A program made the translations under genes and the position numbers. A DNA stretch of 64,000 bases from an uncultured Pseudomonadales bacterium (lineage in GTDB: Bacteria; Pseudomonadota; Gammaproteobacteria; Pseudomonadales; Porticoccaceae), in the NCBI GenBank assembly GCA_943788445.1, contig CALSQH010000003.1, forward strand, positions 806,001 to 870,000, written 5' to 3'. Positions 1-9,006 of the stretch are shown here, one piece after another; the stretch's first letter is position 1, and each line of letters begins with the position of its first letter. The notes beneath the pieces were generated by a model. It did not search any database. It was not told where the DNA came from and saw nothing but the letters and a program-made list of their open reading frames with translations.

Positions 1-1
1 C

Positions 2-466
2 TTTGTGCCAATACTGCAAAAGCAGTTTCCAGAAATTGTCGACTTCTATCTGCCCCCCGAAGGCTGCTCCTATCGTATGGCGGTGGTCAGTATGAAAAAA
101 CAGTATCCCGGCCACGCCAAGCGCGTGATGATGGGAGTCTGGTCGTTCCTGCGCCAGTTTATGTATACCAAGTTTGTGATTGTCACCGATGACGATGTGG
201 ATGTGCGTAACTGGGACGATGTTATCTGGGCCATTACTACCAGAATGGATCCCATGCGTGATACCGTTATGATCGAAAACACCCCCATCGACTATCTCGA
301 TTTTGCCTCACCTGTTTCTGGTTTGGGCTCTAAGATGGGGATGGATGCGACGAATAAAATGCCCGGCGAAACCGACCGCGAATGGGGTGAACCTATTGTG
401 ATGGATGATGCGGTTAAGCAGCGGGTTGATTCGATTTGGGATGAGTTGGGAATTGACCTTAAGTAA
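2..466 (+). CDS. ubiD: UbiD-family decarboxylase, C-terminal part
   Basis: The reading frame is already open at the left edge, so only the last 154 or so residues are seen. They match the C-terminal region of UbiD, the prenylated-FMN-dependent 3-octaprenyl-4-hydroxybenzoate carboxy-lyase of ubiquinone synthesis. Recognisable stretches are [23 protein letters not shown] and the late segment [11 protein letters not shown]. UbiD acts after UbiC and UbiA, both of which are encoded near 34-35 kb in this window. The end is intact (TAA). The internal GTG at base 5 is just a codon, not a real start. Family identity is firm; exact substrate is inferred. Confidence 0.9.
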   Translation, partial: FVPILQKQFPEIVDFYLPPEGCSYRMAVVSMKKQYPGHAKRVMMGVWSFLRQFMYTKFVIVTDDDVDVRNWDDVIWAITTRMDPMRDTVMIENTPIDYLDFASPVSGLGSKMGMDATNKMPGETDREWGEPIVMDDAVKQRVDSIWDELGIDLK

Positions 467-572
467 CACTCACGTCAGCATTCTAATCTAAGCCCTTCTC
501 ACTATCTATCGCCGCATAAAACTTGATAGCCCGCAAGACAAAATCTATAGTAGAACTAAAGAGGAGGGTTTC

Positions 573-818
573 ATGATTACTATTCCACTGTTAACGAAAC
601 TATTCGGTTGGGCGTCAGTAATAAACATTACCTATCTTATCTTAGCAACCTTAAGTATTACTTTTATGAAAGGCACAATGTCTGCGCTTCATAGCAAGAT
701 GTTTGGTATAGATGAAAAGGCATTAGATTCCAAATATTTTGATTTTTTGAGCATGTATAAAATAGCGACCTTGGTTTTTACAATTTCGCCCTATATTGCC
801 TTGAAGATTATCGGTTAG
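573..818 (+). CDS. small membrane protein, DUF6868-like
   Basis: An 81-residue protein with a hydrophobic N-terminal segment (about residues 5-32), a middle polar stretch containing HSKMFGI, and a second hydrophobic segment at the C-terminus (about 60-79). The pattern resembles the DUF6868 family of small inner-membrane proteins; this is recognition from memory, not a search. The ATG is preceded by a strong ribosome site (AGAGGAGG) about 8 bases upstream, which supports it as a real gene despite its size. It ends 3 bases before the following CNNM gene, so the two are probably co-transcribed. Function unknown. Confidence 0.7.
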   Translation: MITIPLLTKLFGWASVINITYLILATLSITFMKGTMSALHSKMFGIDEKALDSKYFDFLSMYKIATLVFTISPYIALKIIG

Positions 819-821
819 TAG

Positions 822-1928
822 GTGTTTTGGGGTATCAACCCCCATTACACTATCGAGCACTTCGCCAACATGACCTTACTCATCGCTTATGTCGCCATCG
901 CCCTTCTCTTTTCGTTCCTATGTTCTATTTTAGAAGCGGTGCTGCTGAGTGTTACTACCGCGCATATCAATGTCCTTGAGCAGGAAAAGCAAAGCGCAGG
1001 CCCTCTGTTACGTGAACTGAAAGGCGACATTAACAAACCACTGGCTGCAATCCTGACGTTAAACACCATCGCTCATACTGTTGGCGCAGTGGGTGCCGGT
1101 GCACAGGCGGTCGTGGTGTTTGGCGATAAATGGGTGGGGCTGATCTCTGCAGCTCTAACGCTGATGATCCTAATATTTTCAGAGATTATTCCTAAAACAT
1201 TGGGCGCGACTTATTGGCGTCCGCTTGCAACCGTAACAGCCTACGGGCTCAAATTTCTGATGCGCGTGCTTTACCCATTTGTACTGCTCTCTGAGCTACT
1301 GACGCGCAGACTGTCACGAGACGTGAAAATTGAAGGCTTTAGCCGCAAGGAGTTTGCCGCAATGGCTGACCTTGGCGAGCAGGAGGGGCAACTGGAAGAA
1401 CGCGAATCACGTATCTTGAAAAATATGTTTTTGCTCCACGAAACAAAGGTCACCGACGTGATGACACCGCGTCCAGTGGTATTTTCATTGCCCGAGGCGC
1501 TCACCGTATCCGAGTATTTCGATAAACATTTTGATTCGCGCTTTTCGCGCATTCCCGTTTACCGCGACAACGACGAAACGTTCACTGGCTTTGTTCTCAA
1601 GGATGATCTTTTGCTGGCACAGGCACGCAACAATACAGACAGCATTCTGGAAATCTACCGGCGTGAACTGCATACATTATCAGACAAATCATCGTTGTCT
1701 GATGCCTTTGACGAAGTGCTGCACCAGCGAGAGCATATTATGGTGATCATCGATGAATATGGCGGTATGGAGGGCATTCTGACCATGGAAGATGTCTTGG
1801 AAACCTTGCTCGGGCTGGAGATAATGGATGAAAGCGACAAGACAGCCGATATGCAACAATACGCGCGGCGTATGTGGAAGAAAAGAGCGCTGGCAATGGG
1901 GGTTTCGCCGCCCAAAGATGAAGCATAA
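822..1928 (+). CDS. CNNM/CBS-domain membrane protein (CorB/TlyC-like)
   Basis: A 368-residue protein with an N-terminal CNNM (DUF21) membrane domain of about four helices (residues 17-170, with the SEIIPKTLG signature near 115-130), followed by a CBS pair (about 200-330; VTDVMTPR and GILTMEDVLE are typical). The family is linked to magnesium or cobalt efflux. The usual C-terminal CorC_HlyC domain is missing: the protein stops about 25 residues after the CBS pair. The longest frame uses GTG at 822; an ATG at 870 (MTLLIAY...) fits the start of the first helix equally well. Likely in one unit with the preceding small membrane protein. Confidence 0.85.
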   Translation: MFWGINPHYTIEHFANMTLLIAYVAIALLFSFLCSILEAVLLSVTTAHINVLEQEKQSAGPLLRELKGDINKPLAAILTLNTIAHTVGAVGAGAQAVVVFGDKWVGLISAALTLMILIFSEIIPKTLGATYWRPLATVTAYGLKFLMRVLYPFVLLSELLTRRLSRDVKIEGFSRKEFAAMADLGEQEGQLEERESRILKNMFLLHETKVTDVMTPRPVVFSLPEALTVSEYFDKHFDSRFSRIPVYRDNDETFTGFVLKDDLLLAQARNNTDSILEIYRRELHTLSDKSSLSDAFDEVLHQREHIMVIIDEYGGMEGILTMEDVLETLLGLEIMDESDKTADMQQYARRMWKKRALAMGVSPPKDEA

Positions 1929-1958
1929 AAGTGATTAAATAACCCGGCTATAAACTAT

Positions 1959-2465
1959 ATGATTGAGTTTCGACAGGCGCTTCCAGATGAATTGGACTCT
2001 CTCAAAAATTTCCTTTTTGAGCACGGCACAAACCCGTGGAACCACCTGCCCAAAGAGGGTGTAGATCATGAATTTGAACTAGTGGCTCAGGGCAACGCCT
2101 CGGCCCTAATCGCCGCGGATAACAACCAGCCAATTGGCTTGGCTATCTTCTACCACCCTAAATCACTGCCTGAACAATACCGCCAATACAGCCATTCAGC
2201 AGCCACCCTTTATATTGCTGAGGTGGTCGTACACAGTAATTATGCCGGTCGCGGTATTGGCAGCCAGCTGCTATCAAAGATTACTGATTGTGCACGCACC
2301 GTTGGCGCGACTTTTATCCTTGCCCACCGCCATGAGGAAAACTTGGCATCTGCGGGAATGATGAGAAAAGCAGGCTTTACAGAAATAACCACATTCTCAG
2401 ATCCTCAGCGACGCGATTATGGCAGCCGTAAAACAACCGTCCTCAGCTTTGACCTTGCGGGCTAG
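1959..2465 (+). CDS. GNAT-family N-acetyltransferase
   Basis: A 168-residue single-domain acetyltransferase. The acetyl-CoA binding motif A is visible as EVVVHSNYAGRGIGSQLL (about residues 88-105), followed by the later GNAT segment AGMMRKAGFTE. Such enzymes transfer acetyl from acetyl-CoA to an amine; the presence of AATLYIAEVVV before motif A is the usual beta4 strand. Nothing in the neighbourhood (CNNM protein upstream, GFA protein downstream) reveals the substrate. It begins 30 bases after the preceding stop. Confidence 0.85.
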   Translation: MIEFRQALPDELDSLKNFLFEHGTNPWNHLPKEGVDHEFELVAQGNASALIAADNNQPIGLAIFYHPKSLPEQYRQYSHSAATLYIAEVVVHSNYAGRGIGSQLLSKITDCARTVGATFILAHRHEENLASAGMMRKAGFTEITTFSDPQRRDYGSRKTTVLSFDLAG

Positions 2466-2585
2466 CAATACTGCCTATTACCGACCCTGCCCGCGCTCAA
2501 TCCTTGCCGCCATTAACAAAACCCCCACTTTCCCGACACAATACCTATAATCATCCCTTGGATAACCAACGGCGGGATATCAATC

Positions 2586-2984
2586 ATGTCCGAATTCAAA
2601 ACCCATAAAGGCGCCTGCCACTGCGGGGCGATTCAGTTTGAAATCGATGCACCCACCCATCTGCACGCCCATGCCTGCAACTGTTCGATTTGTTATAAGA
2701 GCGGTGGCGATCAGATGATTGTTCCGGCTTCGCGGTTTCGGTTGATCTGCGGCGCTGATGCAACGACCACTTACACCTTTAATACTGGCGGTGCGAAGCA
2801 TACTTTCTGCAAGTTCTGCGGCATTAAGCCTTTCTATACACCGCGTTCGAATCCCGATGGCTTTAGCGTTAATTTACGCTGCATTGAACGAACTAATGTC
2901 GAGTCAGTTGTGGTGGATTCCTTCGATGGACAAAATTGGGAGAAGAACGCGGCCTCGCTGGCACACCTTTCACGCGATGACTAA
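2586..2984 (+). CDS. GFA-family zinc protein (CENP-V/GFA domain)
   Basis: A 132-residue protein of the GFA (glutathione-dependent formaldehyde-activating) fold. The zinc-binding cysteine sets are visible: CHCG at residues 11-14, CNCSIC at about 31-36 and FCKFCG at about 76-81. Family members bind zinc and are often annotated as S-(hydroxymethyl)glutathione synthase, but most have no proven activity. It stands alone between a GNAT gene and an MFS gene, with about 120 bases of intergenic DNA upstream. Function beyond the fold is unknown. Confidence 0.85.
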   Translation: MSEFKTHKGACHCGAIQFEIDAPTHLHAHACNCSICYKSGGDQMIVPASRFRLICGADATTTYTFNTGGAKHTFCKFCGIKPFYTPRSNPDGFSVNLRCIERTNVESVVVDSFDGQNWEKNAASLAHLSRDD

Positions 2985-3058
2985 TGTAATATGATGTCTA
3001 GAATAGTTCTTGACAATAGTGGCCATCAATAAATAAAAACAACCTAGGGGGCGTAGCT

Positions 3059-4399
3059 GTGGACCAACAACAGGGGCAATTCCATCTCTTTACTCAGCGG
3101 CGGTTTTTGCCGTTTTTTATTACCCAGTTTCTCGGTGCATTCAACGACAATCTTTTTAAAAATGCTCTGCTCGTTATTATCGTTAGCGCCGGGGTCTCGG
3201 CAACTGCTAGCAGCACTAATTTTCTAACTAATCTGGCTGCCGGTCTGTTTATTCTGCCTTACTTTCTTTTCTCTACCACGGCTGGGCAGCTGGCGGATAA
3301 GTACGATAAATCCTGGCTTATCCGGCGGGTTAAATTCGCAGAAATCATCATTATGCTGGTCGGTTGCATCGCACTGTACAACACTAATATTGTATTGATG
3401 ATGAGCGTTCTATTTTTGCTCGGAGTGCAATCAGCCTTTTTTGGTCCGATTAAATATTCAATTATCCCGCAACACCTTTCCGCCGCTGAATTGATGGCGG
3501 GCAATGCTCTAGTGGGGATGGGCACGTTTGTGTCTATTCTGCTCGGTACTCTGCTGGGGGGTTGGCTGATTACTTACGAGTTCGGCACTGTCTGGGTGGG
3601 GGCTCTGGCTGTTGTGATTGCTATGGCTGGCTGGTGGAGTAGCTGCCAAATACCTTTTGCTCCGGCGGATAAAGGCGATATTATAATTAGTCTAAACCCT
3701 GTTCGCGAGGCGTGGCGCAATCTGGGTTTTGCCCGTGAAAATATGACGGTGTTTTACTGCATTTTGGGTATTTCCTGGTTTTGGTTATTTGGCGGTAGCT
3801 TTTTGACGCAGGTACCTAATTTTGCGATTACCGTCCTGCAGGGGCACCCAACGCTGATCTCGGTTCTGTTAGCGGCGTTTATTATTGGCGTGGCGATTGG
3901 CTCGATTCTCTGCGCAAAGGTTTCAGGGCAGCAGGTGGAACCGGGGCTTATTCCCCTTGGGGCTATTGGCTTAACGGTTTTTAGCGCCGATATTTTCTTT
4001 TCATCGGGCGCTTACCAACTGGCGAATCTGTCTGCTAATGGAGTGACCCCCTTTCAGTTTCTCGGCCTCAATGGCGGTATTCGGGTATTTATTGATCTGC
4101 TTGCCATCGGTATGTTCGGCGGTATTTTTATCGTTCCGCTGTATGCCATGGTTCAATCGCGCACGCCGAGCAATAAGCGTGCGCGGGTAATTGCCGCTAA
4201 TAATGTTTTCAATGCTATATTTATGGTCTCAGGTGCGTTAATTGGCATTGTCTGTCTGAGTATTTTGCAGATGAGTATCCCGCAGTTCTTTTTGACTATC
4301 TCGGCGGCCAATCTACTGTTTCTGATGATGCTTATCTGGCGTGTTCCAGAATTTAAGCTGCGCTTTTTAGCTTGGGTGACTAACCGTCGCGCCGCATAA
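3059..4399 (+). CDS. MFS transporter, LplT/Aas-type
   Basis: A 446-residue polytopic membrane protein with about 12 hydrophobic segments. Its opening (FLPFFITQFLGAFNDN at about residues 14-29) is typical of the MFS domain found in LplT and in fusions of MFS, PlsC and acyl-ACP synthetase. That points to lysophospholipid flipping or a similar lipid role, but no acyltransferase domain is attached here. The GTG start at 3059 has a good ribosome site (TAGGGGG) just upstream. It is followed after about 60 bases by a symporter gene on the same strand. Confidence 0.8.
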   Translation: MDQQQGQFHLFTQRRFLPFFITQFLGAFNDNLFKNALLVIIVSAGVSATASSTNFLTNLAAGLFILPYFLFSTTAGQLADKYDKSWLIRRVKFAEIIIMLVGCIALYNTNIVLMMSVLFLLGVQSAFFGPIKYSIIPQHLSAAELMAGNALVGMGTFVSILLGTLLGGWLITYEFGTVWVGALAVVIAMAGWWSSCQIPFAPADKGDIIISLNPVREAWRNLGFARENMTVFYCILGISWFWLFGGSFLTQVPNFAITVLQGHPTLISVLLAAFIIGVAIGSILCAKVSGQQVEPGLIPLGAIGLTVFSADIFFSSGAYQLANLSANGVTPFQFLGLNGGIRVFIDLLAIGMFGGIFIVPLYAMVQSRTPSNKRARVIAANNVFNAIFMVSGALIGIVCLSILQMSIPQFFLTISAANLLFLMMLIWRVPEFKLRFLAWVTNRRAA

Positions 4400-4458
4400 G
4401 ATCTTAATTACTTCACGCGTGTAATATAATAACTAACTATAAAAACAAGGAATTCATT

Positions 4459-5727
4459 ATGACCCTTTCATCAAAGATTATTCTCGGCATGGTGCTCGGC
4501 GTGGTGGTCGGCTTAATGCTCAACACTATCAATGCCGGTGTTGATTCAGGGCCTATGACTGCATGGGTTGTGGAATATATTTTTGATGTGGTTGGGCGGA
4601 TATTTATTGCCTCACTGAAGCTTTTAGTGGTTCCTCTGGTATTTGTCTCTCTGGTCTGTGGCTCGGCAGCGATGGGTGAGAACATTAAGATGGGGCGCAT
4701 TGCCTTTAAAACATTGTCATTGTATTTATTGACCACAGCGATCGCTATTACACTGGCGCTGACTTTCGCCAATATTATCAATCCAGGCGTCGGCATAGAT
4801 ACCGCAACGGTGGCTTCGTTTAGTGCGCCCATACCGCCCTCATTTAAAGATGTGCTGATTGGTATTTTCCCAACCAATCCGATTAAGGCGATGTCAGATG
4901 GCAATATGCTACAGATTATTGTCTTTTCGATTTTAGTCGGTGTTGCCATCACTCAGGCGGGAAATGCTGGCAAAGGGATTCTCTCAGTATTCCAGGATTT
5001 TAACGATGTGATTATGCGCATGGTGACGATCCTTATGCACCTGGCACCGTTTGGCGTTTTCTGCCTACTGGCCAAGCTGTTTACCGAAGAGGGCTTTTCG
5101 GCTATTCGCAATCTAGCTCTCTACTTTATGACGGTAACTCTGGTTTTGGCCATTCATGCCGGTGCGGTTTACACCAGTATATTCAGTCTATTTACCCGCC
5201 TAAATCCGTTGACGTTATTAAAGAACATACGTCCGGCCATGCTGTTTGCTTTTAGTACCTCATCCAGTAATGCGACGATGCCGGTGACAATGAATGTGAT
5301 GGAAAAGCGCGTTGGCGTGGATAACTCTATTGCGTCATTTACTGTGCCCTTAGGCGCCACCATTAATATGGATGGCACGGCTATTATGCAGGGGGTGGCA
5401 ACGGTGTTTATTGCTCAGGCCTATGGTTTGGATCTGGGTATGACTGAATATCTGGCGGTGATTGCCACTGCAACTCTAGCCTCTATTGGCACTGCTGGCG
5501 TGCCCGGTGTTGGTCTGATTATGCTGTCGATGGTATTGCAGCAGGTGGGGCTTCCTGTTGAGGGCATCGGCTTGATTATTGGTGTTGACCGGTTACTGGA
5601 TATGATGCGCACGGTGGTGAATATCACTGGCGACGGCATGGTAACTTCGGTGGTTGCAAAAAGTGAGGGCTTACTGGATGAAGCGATCTTTTATGAAGTT
5701 TCCGACCGTGATGAATACGGTAGCTGA
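4459..5727 (+). CDS. dicarboxylate/amino acid:cation symporter (SLC1/DAACS family)
   Basis: A 422-residue secondary transporter of the GltP/GltT/DctA family. Diagnostic elements are the serine-rich hairpin SSSNATMP (about residue 270), NMDGTA in TM7 (about 303), the HP2 tip GTAGVPGVG (about 344) and the TM8 substrate-contact motif DRLLDMMRTVVN (about 376-387). These move glutamate, aspartate or C4-dicarboxylates with sodium or protons in the inner membrane. An arginine lies in the TM8 motif as in acidic-substrate carriers, so an acidic substrate is likely. A ribosome site (AAGGAATT) precedes the ATG. Confidence 0.9.
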   Translation: MTLSSKIILGMVLGVVVGLMLNTINAGVDSGPMTAWVVEYIFDVVGRIFIASLKLLVVPLVFVSLVCGSAAMGENIKMGRIAFKTLSLYLLTTAIAITLALTFANIINPGVGIDTATVASFSAPIPPSFKDVLIGIFPTNPIKAMSDGNMLQIIVFSILVGVAITQAGNAGKGILSVFQDFNDVIMRMVTILMHLAPFGVFCLLAKLFTEEGFSAIRNLALYFMTVTLVLAIHAGAVYTSIFSLFTRLNPLTLLKNIRPAMLFAFSTSSSNATMPVTMNVMEKRVGVDNSIASFTVPLGATINMDGTAIMQGVATVFIAQAYGLDLGMTEYLAVIATATLASIGTAGVPGVGLIMLSMVLQQVGLPVEGIGLIIGVDRLLDMMRTVVNITGDGMVTSVVAKSEGLLDEAIFYEVSDRDEYGS

Positions 5728-5742
5728 CTAATCGAGTACGAA

Positions 5743-5765
5743 GGCTTTGCAAATCATGCAAAGCC
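5743..5765. repeat. perfect inverted repeat after the symporter gene
   Basis: Nine-base arms (GGCTTTGCA / TGCAAAGCC) with a 5-base loop lie between the convergent symporter and yajL genes. The position suits a transcription terminator, but no T-run follows on either strand, so intrinsic termination is not secure. Confidence 0.5.
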
Positions 5766-5795
5766 TAATCATGCTCCTGTATCTCGGACGATAAT

Positions 5796-6380
5796 CTAAT
5801 AGTAAGCAGTAGCAGAGGTGGTCAGCACCATGGGTGCGCCAACTTCCTCGCGCTTGACTACGCCACAGAGCTGTTCAACTAGCTCAAGGGCAAAATCCAA
5901 TGCGGTTCCCGGCCCCTGACTGGTAATGTAATTACCATCGACTACCACCCTCGCCTGACTATCAACTTCCCTGGCCTCAAGCGCTTGCTGGTAGCTCGGG
6001 TAGCAGGTCGCAATCTTATCTAGAAGTAGGCCTTTGCTGGCTAAAACCAACGCTGGTGCAGCGCAGATGGCACCAATCAACCTGCCCTGCTGCCCTTGCT
6101 CACGCAACAAACTATCCAATACAGGATGTATAGCGAGATGCTCAGCACCCGGTAATCCTCCGGGTACGGCTATTAGGTCGTAGGTGCTCTCTACGCAATC
6201 ATTCAACATTTTATCGGCGACAATATTGATGCCGGAAGAACCACTTATTTGCAAATTTTTGCCTTCACTGGCACTGGCCACAGTCACCTCTACACCGGCT
6301 CTGCGCAGCACATCAATAATTGTCACCGCTTCAAGTTCTTCGCTACCCTCAGCTATGGGTACAAGTGCAGTTTTAATCAT
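5796..6380 (-). CDS. yajL: DJ-1/PfpI family protein, YajL-like
   Basis: A 194-residue protein matching the DJ-1/YajL group (chaperone or deglycase activity is debated). The conserved acidic residue lies in AEGSEELEAV near the N-terminus, and the reactive cysteine sits in the nucleophile elbow GAICAAP (about residue 105). Length fits YajL (196 in E. coli). It is transcribed divergently from the small unknown gene upstream of gshA, with about 70 bases between the preferred starts for promoters. A role in oxidative stress would fit the neighbouring glutathione gene, but that is inference. Confidence 0.88.
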   Translation of the reverse strand: MIKTALVPIAEGSEELEAVTIIDVLRRAGVEVTVASASEGKNLQISGSSGINIVADKMLNDCVESTYDLIAVPGGLPGAEHLAIHPVLDSLLREQGQQGRLIGAICAAPALVLASKGLLLDKIATCYPSYQQALEAREVDSQARVVVDGNYITSQGPGTALDFALELVEQLCGVVKREEVGAPMVLTTSATAYY

Positions 6381-6454
6381 GTTTTTCCCTTTTTATCAGT
6401 TACAAATATAAGTTACACTGTGCCGCAATTATGACTAACTGTCACGGGATTGGC

Positions 6455-6724
6455 ATGAAAATCTACATTATTAAAAGTCACGATGATCGCATTTTGGGCA
6501 AGGATTTGGATTGGCTAGATGGCACTAATGCCAGTCTGATTTTTAACACGCCTCACCGCGACTCTGCCCTTAATCAGCTGATAGAATTAAACGCTAAAGA
6601 TATCAATCTGCGCGCTCAGATCGTCGAGTGCGAAGCCGATAAAAAGGGACGTCCCACACTGCTTTTAGAATCTACAGCTGTGAACACAGACTCAGCAAAT
6701 AACATTCAATCTGACGCAGCCTAA
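6455..6724 (+). CDS. small protein of unknown function upstream of gshA
   Basis: I do not recognise this protein. It would be 89 residues from the ATG at 6455, or 97 from an ATG at 6431. I prefer 6455 because a GGGA-type ribosome site lies about 8 bases upstream and the following residues (MKIYIIKSH) look like a folded first strand. It is soluble, mixed charged, with no cysteine pair apart from one Cys and no membrane segment. It ends only 14 bases before gshA, so it probably forms a two-gene unit with it. The alternating hydrophobic pattern suggests a small alpha/beta domain. Confidence 0.6.
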   Translation: MKIYIIKSHDDRILGKDLDWLDGTNASLIFNTPHRDSALNQLIELNAKDINLRAQIVECEADKKGRPTLLLESTAVNTDSANNIQSDAA

Positions 6725-6738
6725 CCGAGTGCACATCA

Positions 6739-8322
6739 TTGTCTCTTGAATCCCGCCTTGCACTTCTGACTGATACAGAGAAATCTTCGCTCCTGCGCAA
6801 TATTGTACGCGGCATCGAAAAAGAAAGCCTGCGTGTTGAAGCCTCGGGTCAGTTAGCGAAAACCCCGCACCCTAAAGCTCTGGGTTCGGCGTTAACCCAT
6901 CCGTCGATTACCACCGATTACTCTGAGGCTCTGCTCGAATTTATCACCGCACCCTCGGCTTCTATAGACGAGGTGATCAATCAGCTGGAAGAAATCCACC
7001 GCTACACCTATCAGAATATCGACGATGAGCTGCTGTGGGTTAGTAGCATGCCCTGCCAGCTGGGAGAAGATAGCAGTATTCCGGTGGGTCAATACGGGAC
7101 ATCCAATATTGGTCAAATGAAGACCGTTTATCGCCTTGGCCTCGGTCATCGCTATGGACGCCTGATGCAAACCATTGCGGGCATTCACTACAATTTCTCT
7201 GTTCCCGACGCTCTGTGGCGCGAACTGCAAGCCGAGGAAGGTAATCAGCAGTCCCTACAAGATTATAAAACTGACGGTTATTTCGCGCTAATTCGCAATT
7301 TCCGCCGCTACTTCTGGCTGTTGCTGTACCTTTTTGGCGCCGCCCCAGCTGTTTGCAAAAGCTTTGTCCGCAACCGCGAACATGATTTAGTGCCGGTCGG
7401 CACTGACAGTCACAGTCTCTATAAACCCTATGCCACATCGCTTCGCATGGGCAATCTGGGCTATCAAAGCGATGCTCAGGGCTCCTTGGTCGTCTGCTAT
7501 AACGATATCAAGCAGTACACCAAGACTCTTACAGGAGCTCTTGATACGCCCTATAAGCCCTATGAGTCTTTGGGTTTAAAAGATAGTCAGGGCAATTATC
7601 AGCAACTGACGACCAATTTGCTGCAAATCGAAAATGAGTTTTACAGCCCAATTCGACCTAAGCGAACGGCGGCTTCTGATGAAACACCTATTGAAGCATT
7701 GCACCACAAGGGCGTTGAATATATCGAGGTGCGCTGCGTAGATTTAAATCCGCTGGCTGCCTGCGGCATCGATAAACAAACGATCCGCTTTTTGGATACC
7801 TTTTTGCTATTTTGTCTGCTTAAAGAAAGCCCAAAAACCAATAACAATGAATACCAACAAATTACTGAAAATCAGCGCCGCGCTGTTGCCGATGGCCGAG
7901 ATCCTGAACTCGAACTTACTGACGGCGATAAGCAGCGGAAGTTGGTCGATTGGGGTCTAACATTGATCGCTGAAATGCAGCCAGTCGCGGCACAGCTTGA
8001 TAACGCCAACAATACGGGTGATTACCAAGCAACACTTGCCCAGATGAACGAGCGTTTGCACAATAATAATCTCACGCCGGCCGCTATCTTGCTAAATGAG
8101 ATGCAGGAAAATAACGAGACCTATTTCCGCATAGCGATGCGAAAAGCTGTGGAGCACCGCGAATATTTTCGCCGTGAAAAACTGACTGCTGAGGTAGTTG
8201 AGAAATATCAGCATTTGGCCGCGCAATCACAATTGGACCAGCAAAAAATCGAGGCTTCAGATAGCCTCTCTTTTGATCAATTTCTGGCGGATTATTACCA
8301 TCGCGACAGCGTGACTGTCTAA
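6739..8322 (+). CDS. gshA: glutamate-cysteine ligase
   Basis: A 527-residue enzyme that joins glutamate and cysteine with ATP, the first step of glutathione synthesis. It matches the gammaproteobacterial type-1 GshA (518 residues in E. coli): GIEKESLRV near residue 26, then HPKALGSALTHPSITTDY and EALLEFITAP carrying the metal-binding acidic residues. The start is TTG at 6739, 14 bases after the preceding gene; the alignment with E. coli GshA leaves little room for any other start. No gshB is in the window. Confidence 0.95.
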   Translation: MSLESRLALLTDTEKSSLLRNIVRGIEKESLRVEASGQLAKTPHPKALGSALTHPSITTDYSEALLEFITAPSASIDEVINQLEEIHRYTYQNIDDELLWVSSMPCQLGEDSSIPVGQYGTSNIGQMKTVYRLGLGHRYGRLMQTIAGIHYNFSVPDALWRELQAEEGNQQSLQDYKTDGYFALIRNFRRYFWLLLYLFGAAPAVCKSFVRNREHDLVPVGTDSHSLYKPYATSLRMGNLGYQSDAQGSLVVCYNDIKQYTKTLTGALDTPYKPYESLGLKDSQGNYQQLTTNLLQIENEFYSPIRPKRTAASDETPIEALHHKGVEYIEVRCVDLNPLAACGIDKQTIRFLDTFLLFCLLKESPKTNNNEYQQITENQRRAVADGRDPELELTDGDKQRKLVDWGLTLIAEMQPVAAQLDNANNTGDYQATLAQMNERLHNNNLTPAAILLNEMQENNETYFRIAMRKAVEHREYFRREKLTAEVVEKYQHLAAQSQLDQQKIEASDSLSFDQFLADYYHRDSVTV

Positions 8323-8380
8323 ACCGCCTAAGCCATCTAATCCAACTAGTCCATTTAGACTACAAATTTGGGAGTAACTC

Positions 8381-8872
8381 TTGAACCTACCTGATAATCG
8401 AACAATTAATCTATTGATGGCAACGGCCTGTGCTGGGCTTATCGGCATAGCGGTGTTTTACTTCCAAAATCATCTCGGTCTTGAGCCCTGCTATCTGTGC
8501 ATTACTCAGCGCGTCTTTATTATCGCTGTCGGGGTTCTTTTTCTGATTGCAGGATTGCACAATCCCGGTGCCAGAGGGAAGAAAATCTATGCGATTCTAG
8601 TCGCCGCTACCGCTTCAGCTGGTGCCTTCTTCTCAATTAAACAGCTTTGGCTACAGAGCTTACCGGAAGATAAGGTTCCCGCCTGTGGGCCGCCAGCTGA
8701 TTACCTCTTTGAGGCATTCTCTGTATCAGAGGCGATCTCCATGTTATTGCGCGGCGATGGCAACTGTGCCGAAGTCCAGTGGCAACTTTTGGGGCTGAGT
8801 ATGCCTGCATGGGTTTTGGTCAGCTTTATCGGTCTCGGCGCAGTGGCTATTTTCCAACTGCTACGCAAGTGA
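8381..8872 (+). CDS. dsbB: disulfide bond formation protein B
   Basis: A 163-residue inner-membrane quinone reductase that reoxidises DsbA. Four hydrophobic helices are visible. The first periplasmic pair is CYLC (Cys37/Cys40), equivalent to CVLC in E. coli, and the second pair is Cys102 (PACGPP) and Cys129 (GNCAEV). The TTG start at 8381 has GGGAG about 7 bases upstream, which decides it. It follows gshA by 58 bases on the same strand; both concern thiol chemistry, although co-transcription is unproven. Confidence 0.92.
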   Translation: MNLPDNRTINLLMATACAGLIGIAVFYFQNHLGLEPCYLCITQRVFIIAVGVLFLIAGLHNPGARGKKIYAILVAATASAGAFFSIKQLWLQSLPEDKVPACGPPADYLFEAFSVSEAISMLLRGDGNCAEVQWQLLGLSMPAWVLVSFIGLGAVAIFQLLRK

Positions 8873-9006
8873 TTCACTCTAGCGACTAACTGAAATTGTG
8901 CCTTTTTAGTCTTGTCGGTCAGCTTTTTCTTCACATGAATGTTTATTCTTGAAGGCAAAACAAAGTAAACTGTGTATCCATTAGGGAGTGATGAGGCTAG
9001 GAACGC

